Source of the DNA: Alistipes sp.
GTDB taxonomy: Bacteria > Bacteroidota > Bacteroidia > Bacteroidales > Rikenellaceae
Reading direction: 5' to 3'
Assembly: GCA_017465605.1 (NCBI GenBank)
Contig: JAFTVW010000036.1
Location: forward strand, 1-64,000
DNA: 64,000 nt
Of the stretch, positions 16,927 through 26,572 are shown piece after piece; position 1 is the first letter of the stretch; the number at the start of each line of letters is the position of its first letter. The position numbers and the translations under genes are program-made. Under the pieces are notes generated by a model. It saw nothing but the letters and a program-made list of their open reading frames with translations, did no database searches and was not told the DNA's origin.

Positions 16927-17425
16927 CGCTAATACGTTTTAATAGTTGTTGTTTTACTCTTTGTCGGGCTCGGCTCAGAGCCATTCTTACGGCGGCCTCG
17001 CTTTGGTGGGTAATGGCGGCTATCTCGGAAAACTCCAAACCCTCGCAATCCCTCAGGTGCATCACCTCGGCTTCTCGCTCTGGAAGGGTGGCAATAAGTC
17101 TTCGCGCTATTTGTGCCATATCGTTAGCGGAGAGCTCCTGCGTGGCAGAATCCTCGTTGTCGGGTAGGTTGTGAGATTCCGCCACTAATCTCTCACGCTC
17201 GCGACTTCGTTGTCGCACCACATCGAGGCAAATATTCCTCATAGCAATCAGCAGTAGCGATTTGAAACGTGCGTGACGAATAAAGAGCCGTCGTCGCCAT
17301 AGTTTTTCATAGAGGTCCTGCGTTGCATCTTCGGCAGCCGAGCGGTCGTGAAGAATCGCAACCGCATAACGATATGCGGCATCTTTGAATCTCAAAAATT
17401 CAGTGTTAAACTCTTCAATATTCAT
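16916..17425 (-). CDS. ECF-family RNA polymerase sigma factor
   Basis: A 169-residue sigma-70 factor with region 2 (about 8-75, D-A-T-Q-D-L-Y-E-K-L-W) and region 4 (about 110-160, L-P-E-R-E-A-E-V-M-H-L-R-D-C-E-G-L-E-F-S-E-I-A-A, then the recognition helix). The length and absence of regions 1 and 3 are typical of extracytoplasmic-function factors. It is first in a five-gene minus-strand operon: sigma, membrane partner (11-base overlap), outer-membrane barrel, DUF4252-like and DUF4886 proteins. I infer control of an envelope regulon. The start 15 bases after an in-frame stop is not strongly supported by a ribosome binding site, which is normal in Bacteroidota. Confidence 0.93.
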   Translation of the reverse strand: MNIEEFNTEFLRFKDAAYRYAVAILHDRSAAEDATQDLYEKLWRRRLFIRHARFKSLLLIAMRNICLDVVRQRSRERERLVAESHNLPDNEDSATQELSANDMAQIARRLIATLPEREAEVMHLRDCEGLEFSEIAAITHQSEAAVRMALSRARQRVKQQLLKRISDGQ

Positions 17426-17602
17426 CTCGGGTCACTATTCTACTGCTTTGGGAGTGCGAATTTCGGCTCTCAGTTCGTATATAATACGGTGTGAGTTTCA
17501 ATTTGCAACATCTAAATTACAAAAAACTATAAAAAAATTGCAATCGCACATCTTTTCGGGCAATTGCAATTATAGGTTGAGGATTTTGCGGAAGGGGGAT
17601 TG

Positions 17603-18199
17603 TTATTCCACAGTGCGGCGATTGAGGAGTGCGTGGGTGATGGTAAGTTCATCGACATACTCCAATTCATCGCCAAAGCCGATGCCACGTGCAATGGTTG
17701 TGACTTTAACCGATGGGTATTTTTTCAGGCGATTCATTATATAGAATAGTGTGGTTTCGCCCTCGACCGAAGTGGAGATAGCCAAAATAACCTCTTTCAC
17801 TCCCCCTGCGGCAACCTTATCGACCAACATATCTATCCTTAAATCCGATGGCCCAATGCCCTGCATAGGCGAGATTACGCCACCCAAAACGTGATATACA
17901 CCTCGATATTGGTGGGTATTCTCAATCGACATCAAATCGCCAACCTGCTCCACGACACATATTGTAGAGTGGTCGCGCTCTGGATTCGAGCAGATGGGGC
18001 ATCGCTGCGAATCGGAGAGGTTGTTGCACTCCGAACAGTAGCGAATCTCGTTGCGAAAACGTGATATGGCTGAGGTCATCTGCTCAACCGACTCTTCGTC
18101 CATTTTAAGCAGGTGCATAGCTAAGCGCAATGCAGTACGGCGACCTATACCCGGCAGGCGCGAGAACTCGGAAACGGCATCTTGAAGTAGTTTCGACAT
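17603..18199 (-). CDS. recR: Recombination mediator RecR
   Basis: A 198-residue protein that with RecO and RecF loads RecA at gaps. The helix-hairpin-helix L-P-G-I-G-R-R-T-A-L-R near residue 14, a zinc finger C-S-E-C then C-P-I-C (about 55-72), and a TOPRIM domain beginning C-V-V-E-Q-V-G-D are all present. The length is standard. batE begins 21 bases upstream on the same strand, so recR is probably translated from the bat transcript as well. No terminator is obvious downstream. Confidence 0.97.
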   Translation of the reverse strand: MSKLLQDAVSEFSRLPGIGRRTALRLAMHLLKMDEESVEQMTSAISRFRNEIRYCSECNNLSDSQRCPICSNPERDHSTICVVEQVGDLMSIENTHQYRGVYHVLGGVISPMQGIGPSDLRIDMLVDKVAAGGVKEVILAISTSVEGETTLFYIMNRLKKYPSVKVTTIARGIGFGDELEYVDELTITHALLNRRTVE

Positions 18200-18220
18200 A
18201 TTCTTATCTCCCTGTTCTGA

Positions 18221-19096
18221 TTAGATTCGCTCGATGCGTTTTTCTTCAATCCACCCCTTGCGGCCATCGGCAATACGCACCTCAGCCCAGCCTTCGGTGG
18301 CCTCGCCAATCACAACCTTTGTACCTTCGTGCAGAACAAAGAGTTCGGTGGCCGAGCGGTCGGGAGAGCTCTTTACCGATGCCGCGCTACTCATTACGAT
18401 AGCATCGCGGCGGTCGATAAGCATATTGCGCTCGCTGATTGCGAAAATGGTTGTCACAATAAAGAGCAGCGCAGTTGCCGCCATAGTATAAAATCCCAAC
18501 TTGCGGAGTGACATACGCTGTGCAAGCAGATAGATAAGTCCCATAGCCAACGCCAATGCCAACATCACAAGTGACGTGACAGTCCACGCTGTGCAACTCA
18601 ATGCTCCGCGCACCTGTCGAAGCCACGTCACAAGGAAGAATTCGGGAATCTTCTCGATGCTATCTTTGGTCATCTTCTCGGCATATGCCTGATTGTGGCG
18701 GATATCCTCATCGCTGGGAGCGATTCGAGAAGCTCGGTTGTAGTTGAGCAATGCTTCGCCCAACTTGCCCTGCTTGAAATAGGCATTTGCCAGATTGTAG
18801 TAGAGTGCCGCCGAGTGGAGATTCTGCGAGAGAATCTGCTCGTAGTCGGCAATAGCTTTCTCGAAGTCTCCTTCGGTATAGGCTTGATTGGCTGCGTTCC
18901 ACAACTCATCGGCCGAGGTGGCTGGTGCGGCTGCGGTTGTGGCTATGGTTGCGGATTCGGTCGAGGTGGCTGGCTGCTCTGAGGCGGGTTGTTTTGCCAC
19001 AGGTTGCTCGGCAGTGGGTTGCTCTACGTTATTTTGAGCAGTGGCCGAAACCGAAACCGACAAAAGAAGCGAAAATATAATCGAAATAAGTCTCAT
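18221..19096 (-). CDS. batE: BatE-like TPR and SH3-domain membrane protein
   Basis: A 291-residue protein. A signal peptide (1-20) is followed by a low-complexity Glu/Gln/Pro/Ala stretch and TPR units from about residue 62 to 130 (L-W-N-A-A-N-Q-A-Y-T-E-G-D-F-E-K-A-I-A-D-Y). Two transmembrane helices follow (about 165-188 and 195-215), then a C-terminal SH3-like domain with W-A-E-V-R-I-A-D-G-R-K-G-W-I. This domain order is what I know for BatE of the Bacteroides aerotolerance (bat) cluster. It starts 5 bases after batD. The batA, batB and batC genes are not in this region. Confidence 0.8.
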   Translation of the reverse strand: MRLISIIFSLLLSVSVSATAQNNVEQPTAEQPVAKQPASEQPATSTESATIATTAAAPATSADELWNAANQAYTEGDFEKAIADYEQILSQNLHSAALYYNLANAYFKQGKLGEALLNYNRASRIAPSDEDIRHNQAYAEKMTKDSIEKIPEFFLVTWLRQVRGALSCTAWTVTSLVMLALALAMGLIYLLAQRMSLRKLGFYTMAATALLFIVTTIFAISERNMLIDRRDAIVMSSAASVKSSPDRSATELFVLHEGTKVVIGEATEGWAEVRIADGRKGWIEEKRIERI

Positions 19097-19101
19097 ATCT
19101 G

Positions 19102-20949
19102 CTAACGTTTAATTCTCGATTCAATATGTGAGATGATGTTTACGCCATCGGAATATACATCGCTCATTTGTACCGACTCGGCTGGCGAATATTGCGCCTC
19201 GTCGCATCGAGTGATGATGTCGGTGAAGTGCTGAGCCTCGGCAGGTTCGATACCGCGACGTTGCAACTCCTCGCGGATACTCTCCTTTGTAAGGTCGGCA
19301 ACAGGAATATTGAGTTTATCGCCCATATAGCCCCACAACGCACGCAACATCTCCTCGAAGAATGAGTGGCGATTACCCTCGCGCATAAATCTCTCGGCAG
19401 CGCGGAATCGTTGCACAGCAACCTTATTAGCTCGGCGATTACGCACTAAAACGGTGTTTTTGCTATCGCGGATTCGACGACGAAGAGTAAAATAAGCCAC
19501 AACAAACAGTACTACAATCAGCAGAAGTACAATGAAATATGTGCTGCTGAACATAAGTGGTGTTGTTGACGAGCGCAGTGCCGCGCGACTTAGCTTGATG
19601 AATCGGATATCGCTACCGAGTTGTCGCACGTCCTCCTTCGACGAGGCCGAAGTAACCACTTGTGGAGTTTGTGTTGCGCCAGCAGAAGTGTCGGGCGACA
19701 CCTTCATTGCAATTGGGTTGGTCGAGAGTGTGATATACTCGCCTCTTTCGGGGCTGAAATATGTAAACTCGATGGGAGCAATAGTGTAGTCGCCCTCGGC
19801 GCGAGCTATGAATGGGTATTCAAATTGACGATAACCCGTCATACCCGCTGTGGTTGAGTGCAGGGACTCGGTGTTACGAATATTATACTGCTCGAATGAT
19901 GTCGGGAGTGAAAGCGTTGGAGCTTGAATGAACGAGAAGTTGCCCGTACCTGTGATGCGCACCGTATAGGTTGCGGCTGAGTTGGCTTTAAGCTCCGATG
20001 CAGGGGGTGTGGAGGTGAGTGTAAACGAGCCGACAGCACCCTTGAACGAGGCAGGAGCTCCCTGTGGAAGTTCGTTGACCGTAACAGCTATCTTACCCGT
20101 TGAGAGAGAGCGACGCACGTTATAGACTTCGTTACCGCCACCAAAGAATGGGTCGAAATTGCGACTGCTACGCACCACAACCTGAGCTATGGCTGTAAGG
20201 TCGGTTGACTCGATGGTGATAGGGCCCGTTTGCTGGGGATAGAGCAGATACTCCTTGATGATTTGAGAGTTATAAATCTTGCCATTCTCGTTAACTCGCT
20301 GAGCCTGATAATTATCCGTTGGTAACTCCTGCGACCAGAAGCCATTGAACGAGGGGAGCTTCACGTTCTCGAATCCTGCGATATTGGCACGAGTGTAGAG
20401 CGTAAGCGAAGCACGAATAGGCTCGCCCTTATAGACTGTTGAGCGCGAGAGATTCATTTTGAGCAAGATGTCATCTTCGGCCAACTGATTCTGCACCGTT
20501 GAGCCCTGCGAGGCAGCAGCCTCTTGCTGGCGTGTATCCTGCTTTACAACCTCGATTGGGGTTGGCTTGGTTTTGTAACTCTTGCCGTCGGATAGAATCT
20601 CGGCCGCTCCGATGGTGATGTTGCCCTCCTTTTGAGCTACAACCGTATAGGAGATACTCATCGTGGTAGTGGTCGTTCTATTGCCATTGACGATATGCAT
20701 CGAGTGTCCTGTCGATACGACAGGGCCTGCCAGCACCTCCAAACCTCCAAAATCGGGAGCTTTGAATGAGTCGGTCTCGGCATCACCGTTGGTGAGGGTG
20801 AACTCTACGCGAAACATCTCGCCTGCGGCAACCATCATCGGAGTATTGACCTCGAAAGTGGTTGTGCCATCGGCCAAAGCCGTTGTCCACAATACGACGG
20901 CTGCAAAGGTTAATGCGATGTGTTTGAAAAAACTCTCAATTCTTCTCAT
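19102..20949 (-). CDS. batD: BatD-family protein
   Basis: A 615-residue exported membrane protein. I place the start at 20949 because M-R-R-I-E-S-F-F-K-H opens a normal signal peptide ending A-L-A-D-G; the upstream in-frame ATG would put 15 unrelated residues before it. The family's T-F-E-V-N-T-P and V-A-A-G-E-x-F-R-V-E-F-T-L opening, the P-D-F-G-G-L-E-V-L-A-G-P motif and Ig-like repeats are visible. One C-terminal transmembrane segment (Y-F-I-V-L-L-L-I-V-V-L-F-V-V-A-Y-F) is followed by a cytosolic helical tail. In Bacteroides the Bat proteins contribute to envelope function and aerotolerance; their biochemical role is unclear. Confidence 0.88.
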   Translation of the reverse strand: MRRIESFFKHIALTFAAVVLWTTALADGTTTFEVNTPMMVAAGEMFRVEFTLTNGDAETDSFKAPDFGGLEVLAGPVVSTGHSMHIVNGNRTTTTTMSISYTVVAQKEGNITIGAAEILSDGKSYKTKPTPIEVVKQDTRQQEAAASQGSTVQNQLAEDDILLKMNLSRSTVYKGEPIRASLTLYTRANIAGFENVKLPSFNGFWSQELPTDNYQAQRVNENGKIYNSQIIKEYLLYPQQTGPITIESTDLTAIAQVVVRSSRNFDPFFGGGNEVYNVRRSLSTGKIAVTVNELPQGAPASFKGAVGSFTLTSTPPASELKANSAATYTVRITGTGNFSFIQAPTLSLPTSFEQYNIRNTESLHSTTAGMTGYRQFEYPFIARAEGDYTIAPIEFTYFSPERGEYITLSTNPIAMKVSPDTSAGATQTPQVVTSASSKEDVRQLGSDIRFIKLSRAALRSSTTPLMFSSTYFIVLLLIVVLFVVAYFTLRRRIRDSKNTVLVRNRRANKVAVQRFRAAERFMREGNRHSFFEEMLRALWGYMGDKLNIPVADLTKESIREELQRRGIEPAEAQHFTDIITRCDEAQYSPAESVQMSDVYSDGVNIISHIESRIKR

Positions 20950-21147
20950 AATTCTTGGTTTCGTCTTACAAGGGAATCCATCGCGCACGCACATCTACGC
21001 ACTCACGCGCGCATACGCAATGATACCCGTAAAACGTAATAACTTTCGCGTTTATTTTACTGCACAAGAGAAAAATATAACGCAAGGTAGAAAAACAAAG
21101 TTTTGCGCCCCTTATTGAGACGCAAAACTTTTCTATTGTAAAATTGT
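20950..21147. other. batD upstream region with alternating CG/CA tract
   Basis: Bases of about 20983-21023 alternate purine and pyrimidine (repeated ACGCA and CGCG) in an otherwise AT-rich spacer. The fumarase terminator lies at 21098-21130. The batD promoter is presumably here, but no consensus pair is clear. Confidence 0.4.
21098..21130 (-). terminator. Terminator of the fumarase gene
   Basis: AAGTTTTGCG (21098-21107) pairs perfectly with CGCAAAACTT (21121-21130). On the minus strand a T-rich run follows (TGTTTTTC). It is 18 bases beyond the fumarase stop. Confidence 0.8.
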
Positions 21148-22764
21148 TTAGTGTGCGAAATCAGCGAAGAAATCGTTACCCTTATCGTCAACGATGATAA
21201 AGGCAGGGAAGTTCTCAACATAAATCTTACGCACTGCCTCCATTCCGAGCTCTGGGAAATCGACAACCTCCACGCTCTTGATAGAGTTCTTTGCCAATAC
21301 GGCAGCAGGGCCACCGATTGAGCCGAGATAGAAGCCTCCGTTAGCCTTGCAAGCATCGGTTACGGCCTTTGAGCGGTTGCCCTTAGCTACCATAACCATT
21401 GAACCGCCAGCCTTCTGGAAGAGGTCAACGTATGGATCCATACGACCTGCTGTTGTAGGGCCAAATGAGCCTGATGCCATACCCTCGGGGGTCTTGGCAG
21501 GACCAGCGTAATATACGGGGTGCTTCTTGAAGTACTCAGGCATAGGCTGACCCTCGTCCAACATCTGCTTGATGCGAGCGTGAGCGATATCGCGAGCTAC
21601 GATAAGCGTTCCCTTCAAATTGAGTCGGGTCTTGATTGGATATTGAGTGAGAATCTCGCGTACTTTGTCCATACCCTCGTCCAAATCGATATCCACAGCA
21701 GGAGTCATCGCAGGAGCCTGAGCGGGCAAGAAACGTGCTGGATTCTTCTCCAATTTCTCGATGAAAATACCCTCGGGGGTAATCTTAGCCTTGATGTTGC
21801 GGTCTGCCGAGCAACTTACACCGATAGCTACGGGGCAACTTGCAGCGTGACGAGGAGCGCGGATAACGCGAACATCGTGAACATAGTACTTGCCGCCGAA
21901 CTGCGCACCCATACCCATCTCCTGGCACATCTTGGTAATCTTCTCCTCCCACTCCAAATCGCGGAAGCAGCGACCACCCTCATTACCCGATGTGGGGAGG
22001 TGATCCAAATAACCAGCCGAAGCCTTCTTGACTGTTGACAAGCACATCTCAGCCGAAGTACCGCCAATGCAGACTGCAAGGTGGTAAGGAGGACAAGCCG
22101 AAGTACCCAAATCCTTCAAATGCTCCTGGAAGAAGGCAACGAGAGACTTCTCGTTCAAAAGAGCCTTTGTCTGCTGGTAGAGGAACGTTTTGTTTGCAGA
22201 GCCACCGCCCTTAGTTATGAACAAGAACTCATACTCCATTGAGCCCGGGTGACTGGCATAGATGTCAATCTGAGCAGGGAGGTTAGTTCCTGAGTTCTTC
22301 TCGTCGGTCATAGTGAAAGGTACAACCTGTGAGTAACGCAAGTTGCGCTCTTTGTATGTTTCGTAAACGCCCTTTGCAATGCACTCGGCATCGTCGGCAC
22401 CTGTATAGACGTCCTCGCCCTTATGGCCGATGCAGATTGCAGTACCTGTATCCTGACAAGTAGGAAGTTCACCCTCGGCAGCTACGGCCTGATTCATAAG
22501 CATTGTGTAGGCCACAAACTTGTCGTTGCTCGATGCCTCGGGATCCTCCAAGATATTTGCCAACTTCTGCAAGTGTGCGGGACGCAAATAGAACGATACG
22601 TCGCTATATGCACGCTTCGAGAGCAATTCAAGACCCTTGGGGTCAACCTTCAAAATCTTACGTCCGTCGCACTCTACGACCTTCACGTAATCGGTGGTGA
22701 GAAGCTCATACTCGGTGGTATCCTTCTCGATAGGATAGGGCTCCTGATAGATGAAATCAGCCAT
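21148..22764 (-). CDS. Fumarate hydratase, class I (iron-sulfur)
   Basis: A 538-residue cytosolic enzyme that interconverts fumarate and malate using an oxygen-sensitive 4Fe-4S cluster; the family is FumA/FumB-like, with N- and C-terminal fumarase domains in one chain. Cluster-type cysteines sit in [10 protein letters not shown] (near 98), A-E-M-C-L-S (near 235) and [20 protein letters not shown] and [15 protein letters not shown] are family motifs. I chose ATG 22764 over the in-frame ATG at 22860 because the promoter (-7 at 22858-22865) puts the transcript start near 22852. A malate dehydrogenase is encoded at 40970, on a separate transcript. Confidence 0.93.
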   Translation of the reverse strand: MADFIYQEPYPIEKDTTEYELLTTDYVKVVECDGRKILKVDPKGLELLSKRAYSDVSFYLRPAHLQKLANILEDPEASSNDKFVAYTMLMNQAVAAEGELPTCQDTGTAICIGHKGEDVYTGADDAECIAKGVYETYKERNLRYSQVVPFTMTDEKNSGTNLPAQIDIYASHPGSMEYEFLFITKGGGSANKTFLYQQTKALLNEKSLVAFFQEHLKDLGTSACPPYHLAVCIGGTSAEMCLSTVKKASAGYLDHLPTSGNEGGRCFRDLEWEEKITKMCQEMGMGAQFGGKYYVHDVRVIRAPRHAASCPVAIGVSCSADRNIKAKITPEGIFIEKLEKNPARFLPAQAPAMTPAVDIDLDEGMDKVREILTQYPIKTRLNLKGTLIVARDIAHARIKQMLDEGQPMPEYFKKHPVYYAGPAKTPEGMASGSFGPTTAGRMDPYVDLFQKAGGSMVMVAKGNRSKAVTDACKANGGFYLGSIGGPAAVLAKNSIKSVEVVDFPELGMEAVRKIYVENFPAFIIVDDKGNDFFADFAH

Positions 22765-22857
22765 AATTGAATCTATTTTATCTGTTTTATTGAAATTTTC
22801 TCGTTGCTCGGTCACTGCTGCAATTCGCTGTAAGCATACAGCAGGCCATAATCTTTG

Positions 22858-22889
22858 CAAATCTAATAAAAAAATGTGAAATCATCAAA
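22858..22889 (-). promoter_or_regulatory. Promoter of the fumarase gene
   Basis: On the minus strand TTTG (22886-22889), a 20-base spacer, then TAGATTTG (22858-22865), an exact match to the Bacteroidota consensus. The leader of about 88 bases holds a perfect small hairpin, GCTGTA-AGCA-TACAGC, at 22827-22842. Confidence 0.75.
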
Positions 22890-22969
22890 CAATTAGGGCG
22901 TCACAAATTAATGCAACACCCTAATTCTATATCTACGATATAAATTTGGCCTAAGCCAACGCTATTTGA

Positions 22970-23977
22970 CTACTTCTTATTGCGGATAATCCACTCGGCA
23001 ATCTGCACTGCGTTGAGAGCTGCGCCCTTCTTGATTTGGTCGGCTACGCACCAGAATGCAAGGCCATTCTCGTTGGTGAGATCCTTACGGATACGGCCCA
23101 CATATACGGGGTCTTTGCCCGCAATAAACAGAGGCATTGGATAGACCTTCTCCGATGGCTCGTCCATCAGCACGATACCCTCGCTCGTTGAGAACGCCTC
23201 GCGAGCCTCCTCGATTGAGATTGGTCGCTCGGTCTCAACCCATATACTCTCCGAGTGAGCGCGCATAACAGGCACACGCACACAAGTAGCCGAAACGGCA
23301 ATATCAGAGTGCATAATTTTGCGGGTTTCGTTGAACATCTTCATCTCCTCCTTAGTGTAGTCGTTGTCGGTGAATACGTCGATGTGCGGGATTACGTTAT
23401 AGGCCAACTGGTAAGCGAATTTGTTTACCGTAGGCTCTTCGCCTGCAACCAACTGCTCGTATTGGTGTTTAAGCTCGGCCATAGCCTGCGCACCGCCACC
23501 ACTTGCCGACTGGTATGTGGCAACGTGAACTCGCTTGATATGCGAGAGCTTTTCGATAGCATTCAACGCTACAACCATCTGGATTGTAGTGCAGTTGGGA
23601 TTGGCAATAATGCGACGTGGAGCATTGAGAGCGTCCTCGGGGTTAACCTCTGGCACAACCAATGGTACATCGGCGTCCATACGGAATGCGCTTGAATTAT
23701 CAATCATCAGCGTTCCGTGCTTGGTGATAGTCTCGGCAAACTCGATTGAAGTTGAGCCACCAGCCGATGTGAGGGCGATATCGACACCCTTGAAGTCGTC
23801 GTTATGCTGCAACAATTTTACCTCAATCTGCTTACCACGAAACTCATATTTAGAGCCTGCACTGCGCTCCGAGCCGAACAACAAAAGCTCGTCAACAGGG
23901 AAATCAACTCTCTCGTTAAGAATGGTCAGAAACTCCTGACCCACTGCGCCACTCGCGCCTACAATAGCAATTTTCAT
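22970..23977 (-). CDS. asd: Aspartate-semialdehyde dehydrogenase
   Basis: A 335-residue NADPH enzyme that reduces aspartyl phosphate to aspartate semialdehyde, the branch point to lysine/diaminopimelate, threonine and methionine. [16 protein letters not shown] opens the Rossmann fold and fixes the start at 23977; upstream codons in the same frame overlap the PBP1A gene antisense-free but have no family match. The catalytic cysteine is in N-P-N-C-T-T-I (about 130) and [10 protein letters not shown] is the usual loop. It lies 71 bases downstream of the PBP1A gene, linking cell-wall precursor and wall synthesis. The partner aspartokinase is at 37703. Confidence 0.95.
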   Translation of the reverse strand: MKIAIVGASGAVGQEFLTILNERVDFPVDELLLFGSERSAGSKYEFRGKQIEVKLLQHNDDFKGVDIALTSAGGSTSIEFAETITKHGTLMIDNSSAFRMDADVPLVVPEVNPEDALNAPRRIIANPNCTTIQMVVALNAIEKLSHIKRVHVATYQSASGGGAQAMAELKHQYEQLVAGEEPTVNKFAYQLAYNVIPHIDVFTDNDYTKEEMKMFNETRKIMHSDIAVSATCVRVPVMRAHSESIWVETERPISIEEAREAFSTSEGIVLMDEPSEKVYPMPLFIAGKDPVYVGRIRKDLTNENGLAFWCVADQIKKGAALNAVQIAEWIIRNKK

Positions 23978-24048
23978 ATCTCTTAACCTAACATTACTCG
24001 GCCTTAGACCGATATTGTATAACCTTTTGTTTGCTTGATAATTATGTA

Positions 24049-26457
24049 TTAATCGAAGAACTCGTCCGACTCGTTGGTCTGCTCGATGACAACACCGTCG
24101 GCCGACATCTCCTTTGGACAATCATACGACTGCCACCCCTCCGGGCGAGAGAAACGAGCCTCGCGACTCATACCCAACGATGGGTCGGCATATACTTTTG
24201 TAAGGAACTCTCCGACGATAGGCAATGCCATAACACTACCCTCGGCACTGTATGTGAGGTGAACCGACTGGTCCTCGCCTCCAACCCACGAGCCTGCCAC
24301 AAGGTGAGGTGTAACGCACATAAACCACGCATCGCGATTCTCGTTTGAAGTTCCTGTCTTACCTCCAATCTCCATATCCTTCATTCCGAATTGCCAACCA
24401 ATACGGCCTCCCGTACCCATTGTAATCACGCGTTGCAACATTGTGAGCATTGTGTAGGCTGTATGTTTATTCACCGCATCGTGAGATTGCGGAACGAAGC
24501 TCGAAATAAGGTTGCCCTGCCTGTCCTCAATGCGGGTTACGAAGATGGGGTCGATATGCACACCCTCGTTGACGAAGGTAGAATAGGCACTCACCAATTC
24601 GTAAACATTCGACTCGAAAGCTCCCAAACACAAGGCATATGCAGGATAGATGTAGCTCAAAATACCCATATTGTGGAGGAAGTCGGCCACTGTTTCGGGC
24701 TGCTTGGCCTGCTTCATAATCCACGCAGAGTAGTTGTTGCGCGAGTTGGCCAATCCCCAATAGAGCGGGTGAAGAACACCATCATACTCAACCTTGCCAG
24801 CTTCTTTGGGCGACCAGATGCCCGCAGGTGTCTCAATCGAAACGGGAAGGTTAGGAGCGTATGTGCAGGGAGTAAGTCCCAGCTGGTCGATTGCAAAGGT
24901 GTAGATAAATGGCTTTACGGTTGAGCCGATTTGACGTTTGCCCTGCTTGGCCATATCGTACTTGAAGTAGCGGAAATTTGGACCGCCGACATACGCTTTG
25001 ACGTGGCCTGAGCGTGGATCCATCGCAACAAACGATGCTCGCATAATACGTTTGTGGTGAAGGATTGAGTCGCGCGGAGTAAGCACCGTGTCGCGCTCGC
25101 CCTTGAATGTGAAGATGCGCATCTTGCACTTCTTCTCGAATGAGGCGTAAATCTCCTTCTCGCTTGCGCCATCTTTTTTCATCTCGCGGTAGCGGTCGGA
25201 GTTTTTCATTGCACGCTTGATGATAGCCTCGCGCTCCTCTGGCTCGGTGTCTTGGAAGAGAACACCTGTGGCTCGTACCTGACGATCCATACGAGGCTGG
25301 ATAACGGTCTCCATCTGCTTCTGAATAGCCTGCTCGGCATACTCCTGCATTGCAGGGCTGATGGTGGTATAGATTCTCAGGCCATCTCGATAGATATTGT
25401 AAGATGAGCCATCGGCTTTGGTATTCTTGTGACACCAACCGATAAGCGGATTCTCCTCGTACTCCTTAACGGCCTGCTCGTAGTCCCAATCGGTGAGGAA
25501 CTGACGACGCACGGGACGCTTGGCATTCATCGTGTTACGCAGCATCTCGCGGAAATAGGTTGCCTCACCGCTATTGTGGGTGATGGGCTTATAGTTGAGC
25601 GAGATGGGCAATGCCGAGAGCGAGTCGCACTCCTTGCGTGAGATTGCTCCCGCGCTACGCATACGACTAAGCACCACATTACGACGCGCCAATGAATTTT
25701 CGGGGTTGATGATAGGCGAATAGCGTGTGGGGGCGTTTACCACGCCAACCAAAACGGCAGCCTCCTGAATATTCAGTTCATCGGGCGATTTTCCGAAGAA
25801 GGTGCTGGCGGCTGATTTGATTCCATAGGCGTTTGAGCCATAACCAACCGTATTGAGATACATTGCAGCAATCTCCTCCTTTGTGTAGTTGTGTTCGAGT
25901 TTGATGGCGGTAATCCACTCCTTGAATTTCGACTGCACGAGTTTCATCGTGCGGCCAATCTTTCCACGATTGCGGACTGTGTCACGCGGGAAGAGGTTTT
26001 TGGCCAACTGCTGGGTGATGGTACTACCTCCACCCTGAGAAGAGTTGCGAAGTGCTATGGTCTTGATTCCCACACGGAAAAGTGAGGGAATATCGATTCC
26101 TGAGTGGCTACGGAAGCGGACGTCCTCCGTAGAGATAAGAGCTGCCACGATGGGAGGTACGATGTGGCCATCGAGTTCGATGTGGCGGGTAGAGTCTTGC
26201 GGGAAGAGCTCTTCGTACTGCACGTACGAGCGGTTCTCAACAAAGAAAGTACCTATAACGTGACCATTGTCGCCATAAATTTCGGTGGCGAGATTGCTTT
26301 TGGGGTTTTCCAACTCCTCAAACGAGGGCATACGGCCAAAGACACCAAAGGCGGCCAAAGCCAACATCAAAAATATCAATGCAACGGGGGCCATACATAC
26401 CACCCACATCGTTTTGACGACTCTATTTTTGTCGTTAAAAAATCTCTTGAAGTCCAT
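24049..26457 (-). CDS. Bifunctional penicillin-binding protein 1A
   Basis: An 802-residue inner-membrane peptidoglycan synthase. A cytosolic N-terminus and one transmembrane helix (about 16-40) precede a GT51 glycosyltransferase domain with the catalytic [14 protein letters not shown] (near 100) and [13 protein letters not shown]. The transpeptidase domain has S-x-x-K in G-S-T-V-K-P-F-I-Y (near 520), S-x-N as N-S-R-N-N and K-T-G-T-S-N near 700. I prefer ATG 26457 over 26475 because the predicted promoter starts transcription near 26480. asd follows 71 bases downstream on the same strand. Confidence 0.93.
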   Translation of the reverse strand: MDFKRFFNDKNRVVKTMWVVCMAPVALIFLMLALAAFGVFGRMPSFEELENPKSNLATEIYGDNGHVIGTFFVENRSYVQYEELFPQDSTRHIELDGHIVPPIVAALISTEDVRFRSHSGIDIPSLFRVGIKTIALRNSSQGGGSTITQQLAKNLFPRDTVRNRGKIGRTMKLVQSKFKEWITAIKLEHNYTKEEIAAMYLNTVGYGSNAYGIKSAASTFFGKSPDELNIQEAAVLVGVVNAPTRYSPIINPENSLARRNVVLSRMRSAGAISRKECDSLSALPISLNYKPITHNSGEATYFREMLRNTMNAKRPVRRQFLTDWDYEQAVKEYEENPLIGWCHKNTKADGSSYNIYRDGLRIYTTISPAMQEYAEQAIQKQMETVIQPRMDRQVRATGVLFQDTEPEEREAIIKRAMKNSDRYREMKKDGASEKEIYASFEKKCKMRIFTFKGERDTVLTPRDSILHHKRIMRASFVAMDPRSGHVKAYVGGPNFRYFKYDMAKQGKRQIGSTVKPFIYTFAIDQLGLTPCTYAPNLPVSIETPAGIWSPKEAGKVEYDGVLHPLYWGLANSRNNYSAWIMKQAKQPETVADFLHNMGILSYIYPAYALCLGAFESNVYELVSAYSTFVNEGVHIDPIFVTRIEDRQGNLISSFVPQSHDAVNKHTAYTMLTMLQRVITMGTGGRIGWQFGMKDMEIGGKTGTSNENRDAWFMCVTPHLVAGSWVGGEDQSVHLTYSAEGSVMALPIVGEFLTKVYADPSLGMSREARFSRPEGWQSYDCPKEMSADGVVIEQTNESDEFFD

Positions 26458-26486
26458 CTTTTCTATCTTATGCAACTACAAACGGA

Positions 26487-26517
26487 TAAAGGTATGAATT
26501 ATTTCTCATTTGACAAA
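26487..26517 (-). promoter_or_regulatory. Promoter of the PBP1A-asd unit
   Basis: On the minus strand TTTG (26514-26517), a 19-base spacer, TACCTTTA (26487-26494). It differs from TAnnTTTG only in the last base. Confidence 0.55.
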
Positions 26518-26572
26518 ATATATGTCACTTAATTGCTCATTTAGCCCATTTTACACTTGCGGATAGCTCTGT

